From Streptomyces sp. NBC_00483 (GTDB lineage: Bacteria; Actinomycetota; Actinomycetes; Streptomycetales; Streptomycetaceae), in assembly GCF_036013745.1 (NCBI RefSeq), contig NZ_CP107880.1, positions 6,696,001 to 6,760,000 of the forward strand: a stretch of 64,000 nucleotides of DNA, read 5' to 3'. Shown here piece after piece: positions 57,036 through 64,000 of the stretch. How positions within the stretch are numbered: the first letter of the stretch is position 1; every line of letters begins with the position of its first letter. Both the position numbers and the translations under genes were made by a program. The notes under the pieces are model-generated. The model did not search any database, was not told where the DNA came from, and saw nothing but the letters and a program-made list of their open reading frames with translations.

Positions 57036-58487
57036 GTGAGCACGAGTGAGCTGGGACGGCTGCGTAAGCTACGTAACTTTGTCGCCGGTGAGTTCAAGGA
57101 CGCCGCCGACGGACGGACCACCGAGGTGGTCAACCCCGCCACGGGCGAGGCGTACGCGACCGCGCCGCTGTCCGGGCAGGCCGACGTCGACGCCGCGATG
57201 GCCGCCGCCGAGGCCGCGTTCCCGGCCTGGCGCGACCTGGTCCCGGGTGAGCGCCAGAGGTACCTCCTGAAGATCGCGGACGCGTTCGAGGAGCGCGCCG
57301 AGGAGCTCATCGCCGTCGAGTCGGAGAACTGTGGGAAGCCGCTCGGGCTCACCCGCAGCGAAGAGATCCCGATGATGCTCGACCAGATCCGCTTCTTCGC
57401 GGGCGCCGCGCGCATGCTCGAGGGGCGCTCCGGCGGCGAGTACATGGAGGGCCTGACCTCCTTCGTACGCCGGGAGCCGATCGGCGTCTGCGCGCAGGTC
57501 GCGCCGTGGAACTACCCGATGATGATGGGCGTGTGGAAGTTCGCGCCCGCACTCGCCGCGGGCAACACGGTCGTCCTCAAGCCGTCCGACACCACCCCGG
57601 CCTCCACGGTCCTGATGGCCGAGATCATCGGCTCGATCGTGCCCAAGGGCGTCTTCAACGTGGTGTGCGGCGACCGCGACACCGGCCGCTCGATGGTCGA
57701 GCACAAGACCCCGGCGATGGCCTCCATCACCGGTTCCGTGCGCGCCGGCATGCAGGTCGCCGAGTCCGCCGCCAAGGACCTCAAGCGGGTCCACCTGGAG
57801 CTGGGCGGCAAGGCCCCGGTCGTCGTCTTCGAGGACGCCGACCTCGCGAAGGCCGCCGAGGGCATCGCCGAGGCCGGGTACTTCAACGCCGGCCAGGACT
57901 GCACCGCGGCCACCCGCGTGCTCGTCCACGAGTCGGTGCACGACGAGTTCGTCACCGCGCTCGCCAAGATCGCCGCCGAGACGAAGACCGGCGCGGCCGA
58001 CGACGAGGACGTGCTGTACGGCCCGCTGAACAACGCCAACCAGCTGAAGCAGGTCACCGGCTTCATCGAGCGGCTCCCGGCGCACGCCAAGGTCGAGGCC
58101 GGCGGCCACCAGGTGGGCGAGAAGGGCTACTTCTACGCCCCGACCGTCGTCTCGGGCCTCAAGCAGGACGACGAGATCATCCAGAACGAGGTCTTCGGCC
58201 CGGTCATCACCGTCCAGTCCTTCACGGACGAGGAGCAGGCGGTGTCCTACGCCAACGACGTCGACTACGCGCTGGCCTCCTCGGTCTGGACGAAGGACCA
58301 CGGCCGCGCGATGCGGATGTCCAAGGTCCTCGACTTCGGCTGCGTGTGGATCAACACCCACATCCCGCTCGTCGCCGAGATGCCGCACGGCGGCTTCAAG
58401 AAGTCGGGCTACGGCAAGGACCTGTCGGCGTACGGCTTCGACGACTACACGCGGATCAAGCACGTGATGACGTCGCTGGACGCGTGA
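57036..58487 (+). CDS. Aldehyde dehydrogenase, gamma-aminobutyraldehyde type
   Basis: 483-residue NAD(P)-dependent aldehyde dehydrogenase. Catalytic Cys289 is in NAGQDCTAATRV and the general base Glu255 in HLELGGKAP; APWNYPMMM binds cofactor. The sequence style and neighbours match 4-aminobutyraldehyde dehydrogenases of putrescine breakdown. GTG 57036 sits six bases after AGGAGG; its stop overlaps the DUF1990 start (GTGA). Confidence 0.88.
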   Translation: MSTSELGRLRKLRNFVAGEFKDAADGRTTEVVNPATGEAYATAPLSGQADVDAAMAAAEAAFPAWRDLVPGERQRYLLKIADAFEERAEELIAVESENCGKPLGLTRSEEIPMMLDQIRFFAGAARMLEGRSGGEYMEGLTSFVRREPIGVCAQVAPWNYPMMMGVWKFAPALAAGNTVVLKPSDTTPASTVLMAEIIGSIVPKGVFNVVCGDRDTGRSMVEHKTPAMASITGSVRAGMQVAESAAKDLKRVHLELGGKAPVVVFEDADLAKAAEGIAEAGYFNAGQDCTAATRVLVHESVHDEFVTALAKIAAETKTGAADDEDVLYGPLNNANQLKQVTGFIERLPAHAKVEAGGHQVGEKGYFYAPTVVSGLKQDDEIIQNEVFGPVITVQSFTDEEQAVSYANDVDYALASSVWTKDHGRAMRMSKVLDFGCVWINTHIPLVAEMPHGGFKKSGYGKDLSAYGFDDYTRIKHVMTSLDA

Positions 58488-58996
58488 GCCCGCGGGTGAA
58501 ACTGCGGGTGAACCTCACCTACAGCGAGGTCGGCGCGACCCTGGCGGCAGGCGAACTGCCGCCGGGGTACGCCCACATGGACCGCCGTGTCCGGATCGGC
58601 TCGGGGCAGGAGTGCTTCGAGCGGGCCGGTGCGGCGGTCCTCGCGTGGGGCGCCCAGCGCGGGGCCGGGCTCCGGGTGACACCGGACGGCGACGTCCGGG
58701 AGGGCGCGGACGTGGTGCTGCGGGCGCTGTTCCTGCGGATTCCCTGCCGGGTCGTACGCGTCGTGCGCGAACCGTCGTGCGTCGGATTCGCCTACGGGAC
58801 GCTGCCGGGGCATCCGGAGTGCGGCGAGGAGGCGTTCCTCGTCGAGCGGGCGGCGGACGGGGCCGTGTGGTTCCGGATCCGGGCGTTCTCGCGGCCGGGG
58901 CGGTGGTACGCGCGGCTCGGCGGGCCGGTGGCGCGGGGCGTGCAGAAGTGGGTGACCGGGCGGTATCTGCGGGCCGTCGCGGACGCGGCCGGGTGA
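58484..58996 (+). CDS. DUF1990-family protein
   Basis: 170-residue protein (LTYSEVGATLAAGELPPGYAH, ECFERAGAAVLAWGAQRGAG, GYGTLPGHPECGEEAFLVER-like segment at about 103-122). Function unknown. Start-stop overlap with the aldehyde dehydrogenase implies joint translation. Confidence 0.8.
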   Translation: MSPRVKLRVNLTYSEVGATLAAGELPPGYAHMDRRVRIGSGQECFERAGAAVLAWGAQRGAGLRVTPDGDVREGADVVLRALFLRIPCRVVRVVREPSCVGFAYGTLPGHPECGEEAFLVERAADGAVWFRIRAFSRPGRWYARLGGPVARGVQKWVTGRYLRAVADAAG

Positions 58997-59098
58997 GCGG
59001 GTCGGGTGCGCGCGGATCGACAAGGTGTCGGCCCCGGCCCCCGGCGCTCGACGCAGCGTCCATTGTGGCGTCAAGTCCCGGGGCGGGAGGCTGAGTTC

Positions 59099-60301
59099 GT
59101 GCGAGCGAACCCGATAACCCACCAGGTCAACCGTCGTTCCCTGTTGCGCGCCCTGGGCGGTGGTGCCGCGGCCGCGGCGGTCGGCGGCCTCGCCACCGGC
59201 TGCGGGGTGCCCGCCGCGTACGTCTCGCCGGGGGAGCGGGCAGGACACGACCTGTCCGCCGACGAGAAGCGGCTCACCTGGGCCAACTGGCCGCTCTACA
59301 TCGACGTCGACGACGACAACCCGTCGAAGCGGCCCACCCTCGACGCGTTCGAGAAGCGGACCGGGATCCAGGTCAAGTACACCGAAGAGATCAACGACAA
59401 CGACGAGTTCTTCGGCAAGATCAGCCCGTCGCTGATGAACCACCAGAAGACCGACCGCGACCTCATCGTCATCTCCGACTGGATGTGCTCGCGCTTCGTG
59501 CGCCTCGGCTGGGTCCAGGAGATGGACCGGGCCCGGCAGCCGCATGTCACCAAGTACCTCGACCCGCTGCTGCGTTCGCCCGCGTTCGACCCGGGCCGCA
59601 AGTACACCGTGCCGTGGCAGTCCGGCATCACCGGCATCGCGTACGACAGGCGCAGGCTGGGCCGCGAGATCAAACACGTCTCTGACCTGTGGGCGGACGA
59701 CCTCGCCGGGCGGGTCACCCTCCTCTCCGGTCTCGACGAGTCCTTCGCCCTCCTCATGCAGGGCAACGGCGTCGACATCACCAAGTGGACCGGCGCCGAC
59801 TTCGACAAGGTCTGCGACCAGGTCGAGAAGCTGGTGAAGGCGAAGCACATCCGCCGCTTCACCGGCAACGACTACATCAAGGACCTCTCCAGCGGCGACG
59901 TCCTCGCCTGCCAGGCGTACAGCGGCGACGTCATCCAGCTCCAGGCCGACAACCCGGACATCGAGTTCGTCGTGCCCGAGGAGGGCGCCGAGCTCTGGGC
60001 CGAGTCCCTGATGATCCCCGACCTCGCCGACCACAAGGCCAACGCCGAGCGCCTGGTCGACTACTACTACCAGCCGGAGGTCGCGGCGGAGCTCGCCGCG
60101 TGGGTCAACTACGTCTGCCCGGTCCCGGCGGCCCGCGACGTGCTCGCCTCCTCCAAGGACAAGGAGACCGCCGAACTCGCGGAGGACCCGCTGATCTTCC
60201 CCGACGACCGGATGCGCTCACGGCTCGCGATCGCCCGTGACATCAGGCCGGCGGAGCGGACCGAGTTCTCGAAGCGGTGGAACAGGATCGCGGGGCTGTG
60301 A
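59099..60301 (+). CDS. PotD-like polyamine-binding lipoprotein
   Basis: 400-residue solute-binding protein. The N-terminus has twin arginines (NRRSLLRAL) and a lipobox LATG-C (Cys35), suggesting Tat export and lipidation. The mature part resembles spermidine/putrescine-binding PotD: LTWANWPLYIDVD, VPWQSGITGIAYDRR, LWAESLMIPDLADHKANAERLVDYYYQPEVAAELAAW (in pieces) and WVNYVCPV. GTG 59099 follows GGGAGG. No permease or ATPase gene follows within the window. Confidence 0.85.
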   Translation: MRANPITHQVNRRSLLRALGGGAAAAAVGGLATGCGVPAAYVSPGERAGHDLSADEKRLTWANWPLYIDVDDDNPSKRPTLDAFEKRTGIQVKYTEEINDNDEFFGKISPSLMNHQKTDRDLIVISDWMCSRFVRLGWVQEMDRARQPHVTKYLDPLLRSPAFDPGRKYTVPWQSGITGIAYDRRRLGREIKHVSDLWADDLAGRVTLLSGLDESFALLMQGNGVDITKWTGADFDKVCDQVEKLVKAKHIRRFTGNDYIKDLSSGDVLACQAYSGDVIQLQADNPDIEFVVPEEGAELWAESLMIPDLADHKANAERLVDYYYQPEVAAELAAWVNYVCPVPAARDVLASSKDKETAELAEDPLIFPDDRMRSRLAIARDIRPAERTEFSKRWNRIAGL

Positions 60302-60365
60302 GACGCGACGAGTGTCACAACGAGGCTTCCAAGAAGCCGAGTTGAGGCCGTCATAGGCTGTGGCC

Positions 60366-60908
60366 ATGACCGCTGATGACCAGTCGTCCGTCGGAGCCGC
60401 GGTGACCCTGGGGCTCTTCGCCGCCTGGGCGCTGCACGACACCGAAGAGGTACTCACCGCTCCGCGCTGGATCCGGAAGAACGTGCCGGAGTTGCGTGAG
60501 CGGTGGCCGGGTGTGCCCGAGCGGGTGTGGCGGGGCATGGAGGGTGTCGACGAGCGGGAGTTCACGGCCGCCGTCGGTGTCATGGCCGGGATCGTCGGCG
60601 CGGGGGCCGTCGCCGGGTGGGTGAGCGGCGGCCGCAGCGGCACGTACCAGGCCATGCTGAACGGGTTCGGGGCGCACGGGCTGCTGCACATCGGCCAGGC
60701 CGTCGCCGTGCGCGGTTACACCCCGGGCGTCGCGACCTCGCCGGTGCTCGTCGTGCCGTTCGCCCTGTGGGCGAGGGGGCGGCTGAAGAAGGCCGGGGTG
60801 CTGCGGCCGGGCCGGGCCCGTGACGTCGTCGCCGGGGTCGCCTGGGCGGCCGCGGCGACGGCCGTGTCGCACGGGGTGGCACACCGGTTGGTCAGGCCGC
60901 GTTCCTGA
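60366..60908 (+). CDS. HXXEE-type membrane protein
   Basis: 180-residue hydrophobic protein with four or five helices and a HDTEE motif (His-x-x-Glu-Glu) at about 23-27 in the first helix, plus GAHGLLHIGQA later. The motif defines a small bacterial membrane family of unknown function. ATG 60366, with GTG 60360 as alternative; no clear ribosome site. Its end overlaps the convergent serine hydrolase gene by 17 bases. Confidence 0.72.
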   Translation: MTADDQSSVGAAVTLGLFAAWALHDTEEVLTAPRWIRKNVPELRERWPGVPERVWRGMEGVDEREFTAAVGVMAGIVGAGAVAGWVSGGRSGTYQAMLNGFGAHGLLHIGQAVAVRGYTPGVATSPVLVVPFALWARGRLKKAGVLRPGRARDVVAGVAWAAAATAVSHGVAHRLVRPRS

Positions 60909-62034
60909 CCGAGGCCATGACGATGCGCTGGGCGACGGGGTTCATCTCCTCGCCCTTCGCGTCCGTGGCGTTGACCGAGTAGACGACCGTCCGGGACAGG
61001 TCACAGGAGGCGGCGATCCCGGTGCTGTAGCCGTACCGCGAACCGGACTTGCCCCAGTACACGCGGCCGTCGATCTCGATCTTCTGGAGGCCTGCGCTCA
61101 TCGTGGCGCCGTCGACGCCGGCCGGTAGCGTGAACATCTCCTTGAGCTGCGACGCGGGCACGATCCGGCCCCGGAAGAGGGCGGTGAGCAGTCGCTCCAG
61201 GTCGGCGGTCGTGGAGATCATGTCGCCCGCCGCCGACCGGTCGGCCTGCACCCACTCCGTCACGTCGACGAACTCCCCGTCGACCAGCTGGTATCCGCGG
61301 TTGTGCGGGCCGTGGACGCGTGGGTCGGTGCCGGGGAAGTATGTGTGTCGCATGCCTGCCGGGCGCAGTACGAGGCGGGTCGCCACCTTCGCGTAGGAGT
61401 CGCCCGTGACCTTTTCCACGAGCAGGCCGAGCAGGGTGTAGTTGATGTTCAGGTACTGCTGGCGTGTGCCAGGCGTGAACGCGGGGTCCTTGGCGAGCGC
61501 CGAAGCGGCGACCTGCGTGGGCGTGACGACGTCGAAGCGGTGCGCGTACTGGTCCGCGAACGCGTCGCCCCAGCCGTCGCCGGCCGGTATTCCGCTGGTG
61601 TGGTTGAGCAACTGCCGGACGGAGACGGGTTGTTCGAAGTTCGTGCCGCGGAAGAGGGCGGGGAGGTAGTGCTGCACCGGTGCGTCCAGGTCGACGTCTC
61701 CGTCGGCGGCGAGGCGCAGCACTGTCGCCGCCGTGACCACCTTCGTGGTGGAGCCCGCCCGGAACTCCGCGTGCTCCAGGGCCTTCGCGCCCTTGCGCAG
61801 GTCCCGTACGCCCGCGGTCCCGTGCCAGGAACCGCCGGTGCCGCCGACCCGGACGAGGGCCGCGGTGGCGTCGGCGTCCGGCAGGCCCGCGAGCGACTTG
61901 GCCAGCGCCTTCGCGTCGGGGGCGCCAGGGGCCTGCGCCACCACGGCCTGCGCCGGGACGGCCGCGGCGAGCGGCACGGCGACGGCACCGAGTGCGAGGG
62001 CGGTGGACAGGGCGAGGGCGAGTCGACGCTTCAA
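60892..62034 (-). CDS. Secreted serine hydrolase, beta-lactamase/DD-carboxypeptidase family
   Basis: 380 residues with a Sec signal (about 1-30, ending VPAQA). Serine-hydrolase motifs: Ser95-x-x-Lys98 in AGSTTKVV, the Tyr-x-Asn triad in YLNINYTLLG, and KSGSRYGYS as the third box. A D-alanyl-D-alanine carboxypeptidase or esterase role is likely. The start is TTG at 62034, supported by AGGAGG five bases upstream; it is the only TTG start in the window. Confidence 0.85.
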   Translation of the reverse strand: MKRRLALALSTALALGAVAVPLAAAVPAQAVVAQAPGAPDAKALAKSLAGLPDADATAALVRVGGTGGSWHGTAGVRDLRKGAKALEHAEFRAGSTTKVVTAATVLRLAADGDVDLDAPVQHYLPALFRGTNFEQPVSVRQLLNHTSGIPAGDGWGDAFADQYAHRFDVVTPTQVAASALAKDPAFTPGTRQQYLNINYTLLGLLVEKVTGDSYAKVATRLVLRPAGMRHTYFPGTDPRVHGPHNRGYQLVDGEFVDVTEWVQADRSAAGDMISTTADLERLLTALFRGRIVPASQLKEMFTLPAGVDGATMSAGLQKIEIDGRVYWGKSGSRYGYSTGIAASCDLSRTVVYSVNATDAKGEEMNPVAQRIVMASVRNAA

Positions 62035-62167
62035 AGCTGCCTCCTGGCAAGGGAGTTGGCCCGGTCGGGCCGACACGGACCATCCTCGGTTCAGGTCGGC
62101 CGCGGCAGCTCGTCGCACGGGATGATCTCGACCCTGGCGCGCGGCCCCGTCGTCCCCTAGGGGGCGG

Positions 62168-62860
62168 CTACTCGTATGCGCGCAGCGACGTCAGGACGTC
62201 GACCCGGTTCGTCGTGATCGAGTCCACGCCGATGTCGAGCAGGCGGCGCATCGAGCGCTTCGTGTCCGGGGTCCACGCCGACAGCAGGTAACCGTCGTGG
62301 TGGACGCGGGTCGCCAGGTCCCGGGTCACCAGCGGGAAGCGGTAGTTGAGCCAGCGGGGCGTGAGGGCCGCGAGGAGGGCGGGGCGGGGCGGGGCCAGCG
62401 AGGTCCAGGTGAGCGCGATCTCGGCGGAGGGGGAGGCGGCGCGCACCTTGAGCATCGTCTCGGCGCCCGCGCAGTAGTAGACCCGGTCCTCCGCGTCGCA
62501 GTCGCGGACGGCGCCGACGACGGTACGTACTGAACGCGCGTCCGCGCCCGGCAGGTCGATCATGACGCGGGCGTCCCGGCACGTCTCCAGGGCGTCCGCC
62601 AGTGTGGGCACGCCGTCCTCCGTCAGCCCGCGCACCTCGTCGGAGGAGAGCGCGGACAGCGGACGCTCGTGGTCCCACAGGCGCTCCAGCGTGGAGTCGT
62701 GGAGCAGGACCGGGACGGCGTCCCCCGTCAGTCGTACGTCGATCTCCACCGCGTCCGCTCCCCGTTCCAGCGCGGAGCGCAAGGAGGGGAGGGTGTTCTC
62801 GCGGACGCGGTAGGGGTCGCCTCGGTGGGCCACGGCAGTCACGGTGCGCATGGCCACCAT
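62168..62860 (-). CDS. Glycerophosphodiester phosphodiesterase
   Basis: 230-residue GDPD barrel: His12-Arg-Gly (AHRGDP), Glu21-Asn (RENTLPSL), EIDVRLTGD (Glu39, Asp41) and LLHDSTLER (His54). It hydrolyses deacylated phospholipids to glycerol-3-phosphate. No signal peptide, so cytoplasmic. ATG 62860, with ATG 62851 also possible. Confidence 0.9.
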   Translation of the reverse strand: MVAMRTVTAVAHRGDPYRVRENTLPSLRSALERGADAVEIDVRLTGDAVPVLLHDSTLERLWDHERPLSALSSDEVRGLTEDGVPTLADALETCRDARVMIDLPGADARSVRTVVGAVRDCDAEDRVYYCAGAETMLKVRAASPSAEIALTWTSLAPPRPALLAALTPRWLNYRFPLVTRDLATRVHHDGYLLSAWTPDTKRSMRRLLDIGVDSITTNRVDVLTSLRAYE

Positions 62861-62903
62861 TGTGGCCTTGAGCGGGAGTGGGTGGGCGCCACCCGGCGAT
62901 CGG

Positions 62904-62931
62904 CCGCGGGGCTCTGCCCCGGACCCCGCGG
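62904..62931 (-). terminator. Terminator downstream of the adenosine deaminase gene
   Basis: 8-bp stem CCGCGGGG/CCCCGCGG with a 12-base loop, about 20 bases after the deaminase stop. Confidence 0.55.
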
Positions 62932-62951
62932 GCTCTCGTCCGACTGCGGGC

Positions 62952-64000
62952 TTAATTCGGCCAGTTCTCCGTGTAACTGTCGATCTCGGTGATGATGCGT
63001 GCCTTGCCGATCTCGTCGAGGAACGACTCCCGCACCGCGTTCTTCGCCAGCTCCGCCACGCCCCGCTCGTCGAGGTCGAGGAGGCGGGCCGCCACCGCGT
63101 ACTCGGTGTTGAGGTCCGTGGAGAACATCGGCGGGTCGTCCGAGTTGATGGTGACCGTCACGCCCGCGTCCACGAACTGCTTGAGCGGGTGCTCGTCGAG
63201 GGTGCGGACCGCGCGCGTCGCGATGTTCGACGTCGGGCACACCTCCAGCGGGATGCCGTGCTCGGCGAGGTGCGCGAGGAGCTTCGGGTCCTGGGCCGCC
63301 GACGTGCCGTGGCCGATGCGCTCGGCGCCCAGGTGGTTCAGCGCGTCCCACACCGTCTCGGGCCCCGTCGTCTCGCCCGCGTGCGGCACCGAGCGCAGGC
63401 CCGCCGCGCGCGCCCGGTCGAAGTACGGCTTGAACTGCGGGCGCGGCACGCCGACTTCGGGCCCGCCGAGCCCGAACGACACCAGGCCCTCCGGCCGCAG
63501 CGCGTCGTCCGTGGCGAGCCGCGCCGTCTCCTCGGCCGACTCAAGGCCCGCCTCGCCGGGGATGTCGAAGCACCAGCGCAGCACCGTGCCGAACTCGGAC
63601 TCCGCCGACTTGCGCGCGTCCTCGATCGCCTCCATGAACCCGCGGGCGTCGATGCCGCGGCGCGTGGAGGAGAAGGGGGTGAGGGTGAGCTCCGCGTACC
63701 GCACGTTCTGCCGGGCCATGTCGCGGGCGATCTCGTACGTGAGGAGGCGGACGTCCTCCGGCGTGCGGATCAGGTCGACCACCGACAGGTACACCTGGAT
63801 GAAGTGCGCGAAGTCCGTGAACGTGAAGAACTCGGCCAGCGCCTCGGCGTCGGCCGGAACCTTCGAGTCGGGGTGCCGGGCGGCCAGCTCCGAGACGATC
63901 CTGGGGGAGGCGGAGCCCACGTGGTGGACGTGCAGTTCCGCCTTCGGCAGTCCGGTGATGAAGGCCTGCAGACTCTGGCTCTGGCTCTGGCTCTGGCTGT
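62952..64000 (-). CDS. add: Adenosine deaminase (N-terminus beyond window)
   Basis: C-terminal 348 or so residues of an adenosine deaminase; the start lies past base 64000. Metal and catalytic motifs: ELHVHHVGS, VPHAGETTG, RIGHGTSAAQD and INSDDPPMF. The HVHHVGS form, in place of the common HVHLDG, is a variant of the first motif. The visible N-terminal end is a Ser-Gln dipeptide repeat encoded by a hexanucleotide repeat at 63971-63999. Confidence 0.88.
   Translation of the reverse strand, partial: SQSQSQSQSLQAFITGLPKAELHVHHVGSASPRIVSELAARHPDSKVPADAEALAEFFTFTDFAHFIQVYLSVVDLIRTPEDVRLLTYEIARDMARQNVRYAELTLTPFSSTRRGIDARGFMEAIEDARKSAESEFGTVLRWCFDIPGEAGLESAEETARLATDDALRPEGLVSFGLGGPEVGVPRPQFKPYFDRARAAGLRSVPHAGETTGPETVWDALNHLGAERIGHGTSAAQDPKLLAHLAEHGIPLEVCPTSNIATRAVRTLDEHPLKQFVDAGVTVTINSDDPPMFSTDLNTEYAVAARLLDLDERGVAELAKNAVRESFLDEIGKARIITEIDSYTENWPN
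63971..63999. repeat. Hexanucleotide repeat in the add 5' region
   Basis: CTCTGG or CTCTGG-like hexamers repeat at least four times up to the window edge. On the coding strand they read as AGCCAG units giving Ser-Gln repeats. The true copy number is unknown. Confidence 0.75.

Overview
The window looks like a chromosomal core segment of a Streptomyces species, or a very close relative. The DNA is strongly GC-rich, with third codon positions almost always G or C, and GTG (once TTG) starts are common. It carries the sporulation sigma factor gene whiG, a GlnR-type amtB-glnK-glnD operon, four tandem type I signal peptidases, a LAETG sortase substrate and several small proteins typical of actinomycetes. 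No tRNA, rRNA, CRISPR array, insertion sequence or prophage was seen.

Layout. 1-4373: nitrogen operon amtB-glnK-glnD behind a GlnR box. 4451-8022: a four-gene osmoprotectant (glycine betaine/choline-type) ABC importer on the minus strand. 8487-10046: ffh. 10167-18104: an eight-gene minus-strand operon matching the poorly understood E. coli yhf operon (yhfZ, yhfY, yhfU, yhfT, php, yhfS, yhfX, yhfW). 18227-20170: an FtsH-type protease. 20207-22761: a methyltransferase and a frameshifted second prolyl-tRNA synthetase. 22957-26379: a putative zinc protein, then rpsP-khpA-rimM-trmD-rplS. 26458-29951: four signal peptidases. 29944-34211: Nudix, DUF2469, yraN, comM-like and dprA. 34563-36758: whiG, a TetR regulator and an M23 peptidase. 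37048-41857: rpsB-tsf-pyrH-frr-cdsA. 42020-45430: YceI, a PLP dehydratase, a small DUF6243 protein and rlmN. 45467-49444: a TPP riboswitch controlling thiB-thiP-thiQ. 49445-50343: about 900 bases of gene-free tandem repeats. 50344-54748: LAETG protein, LOG-family protein, VOC protein and an ABC permease/ATPase pair. 54990-60301: a polyamine-type catabolic locus (aminotransferase, Lrp regulator, aldehyde dehydrogenase, DUF1990, PotD-like lipoprotein). 60366-64000: a membrane protein, a serine hydrolase, a glycerophosphodiesterase and a partial adenosine deaminase.

The most interesting system is the yhf-like operon. It combines two PLP enzymes, a phosphotriesterase-family metalloenzyme, a phosphopentomutase-like enzyme, a polytopic membrane protein with a small partner, a PRD-domain protein and a GntR-like regulator with a ligand-binding-like C-terminal domain. 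A 26-base element, 24 bases identical, lies over the predicted promoter of yhfZ and again ahead of yhfY; it is a strong operator candidate. The gene junctions of this operon also carry an unusual number of short tandem duplications.

Other regulatory finds are a GlnR box at the left edge, a TPP riboswitch with both a terminator hairpin and a Shine-Dalgarno-masking hairpin, a BldD-like site ahead of whiG, and several strong intrinsic terminators. All functional calls rest on recognised motifs and gene order read by eye; no database search was run.
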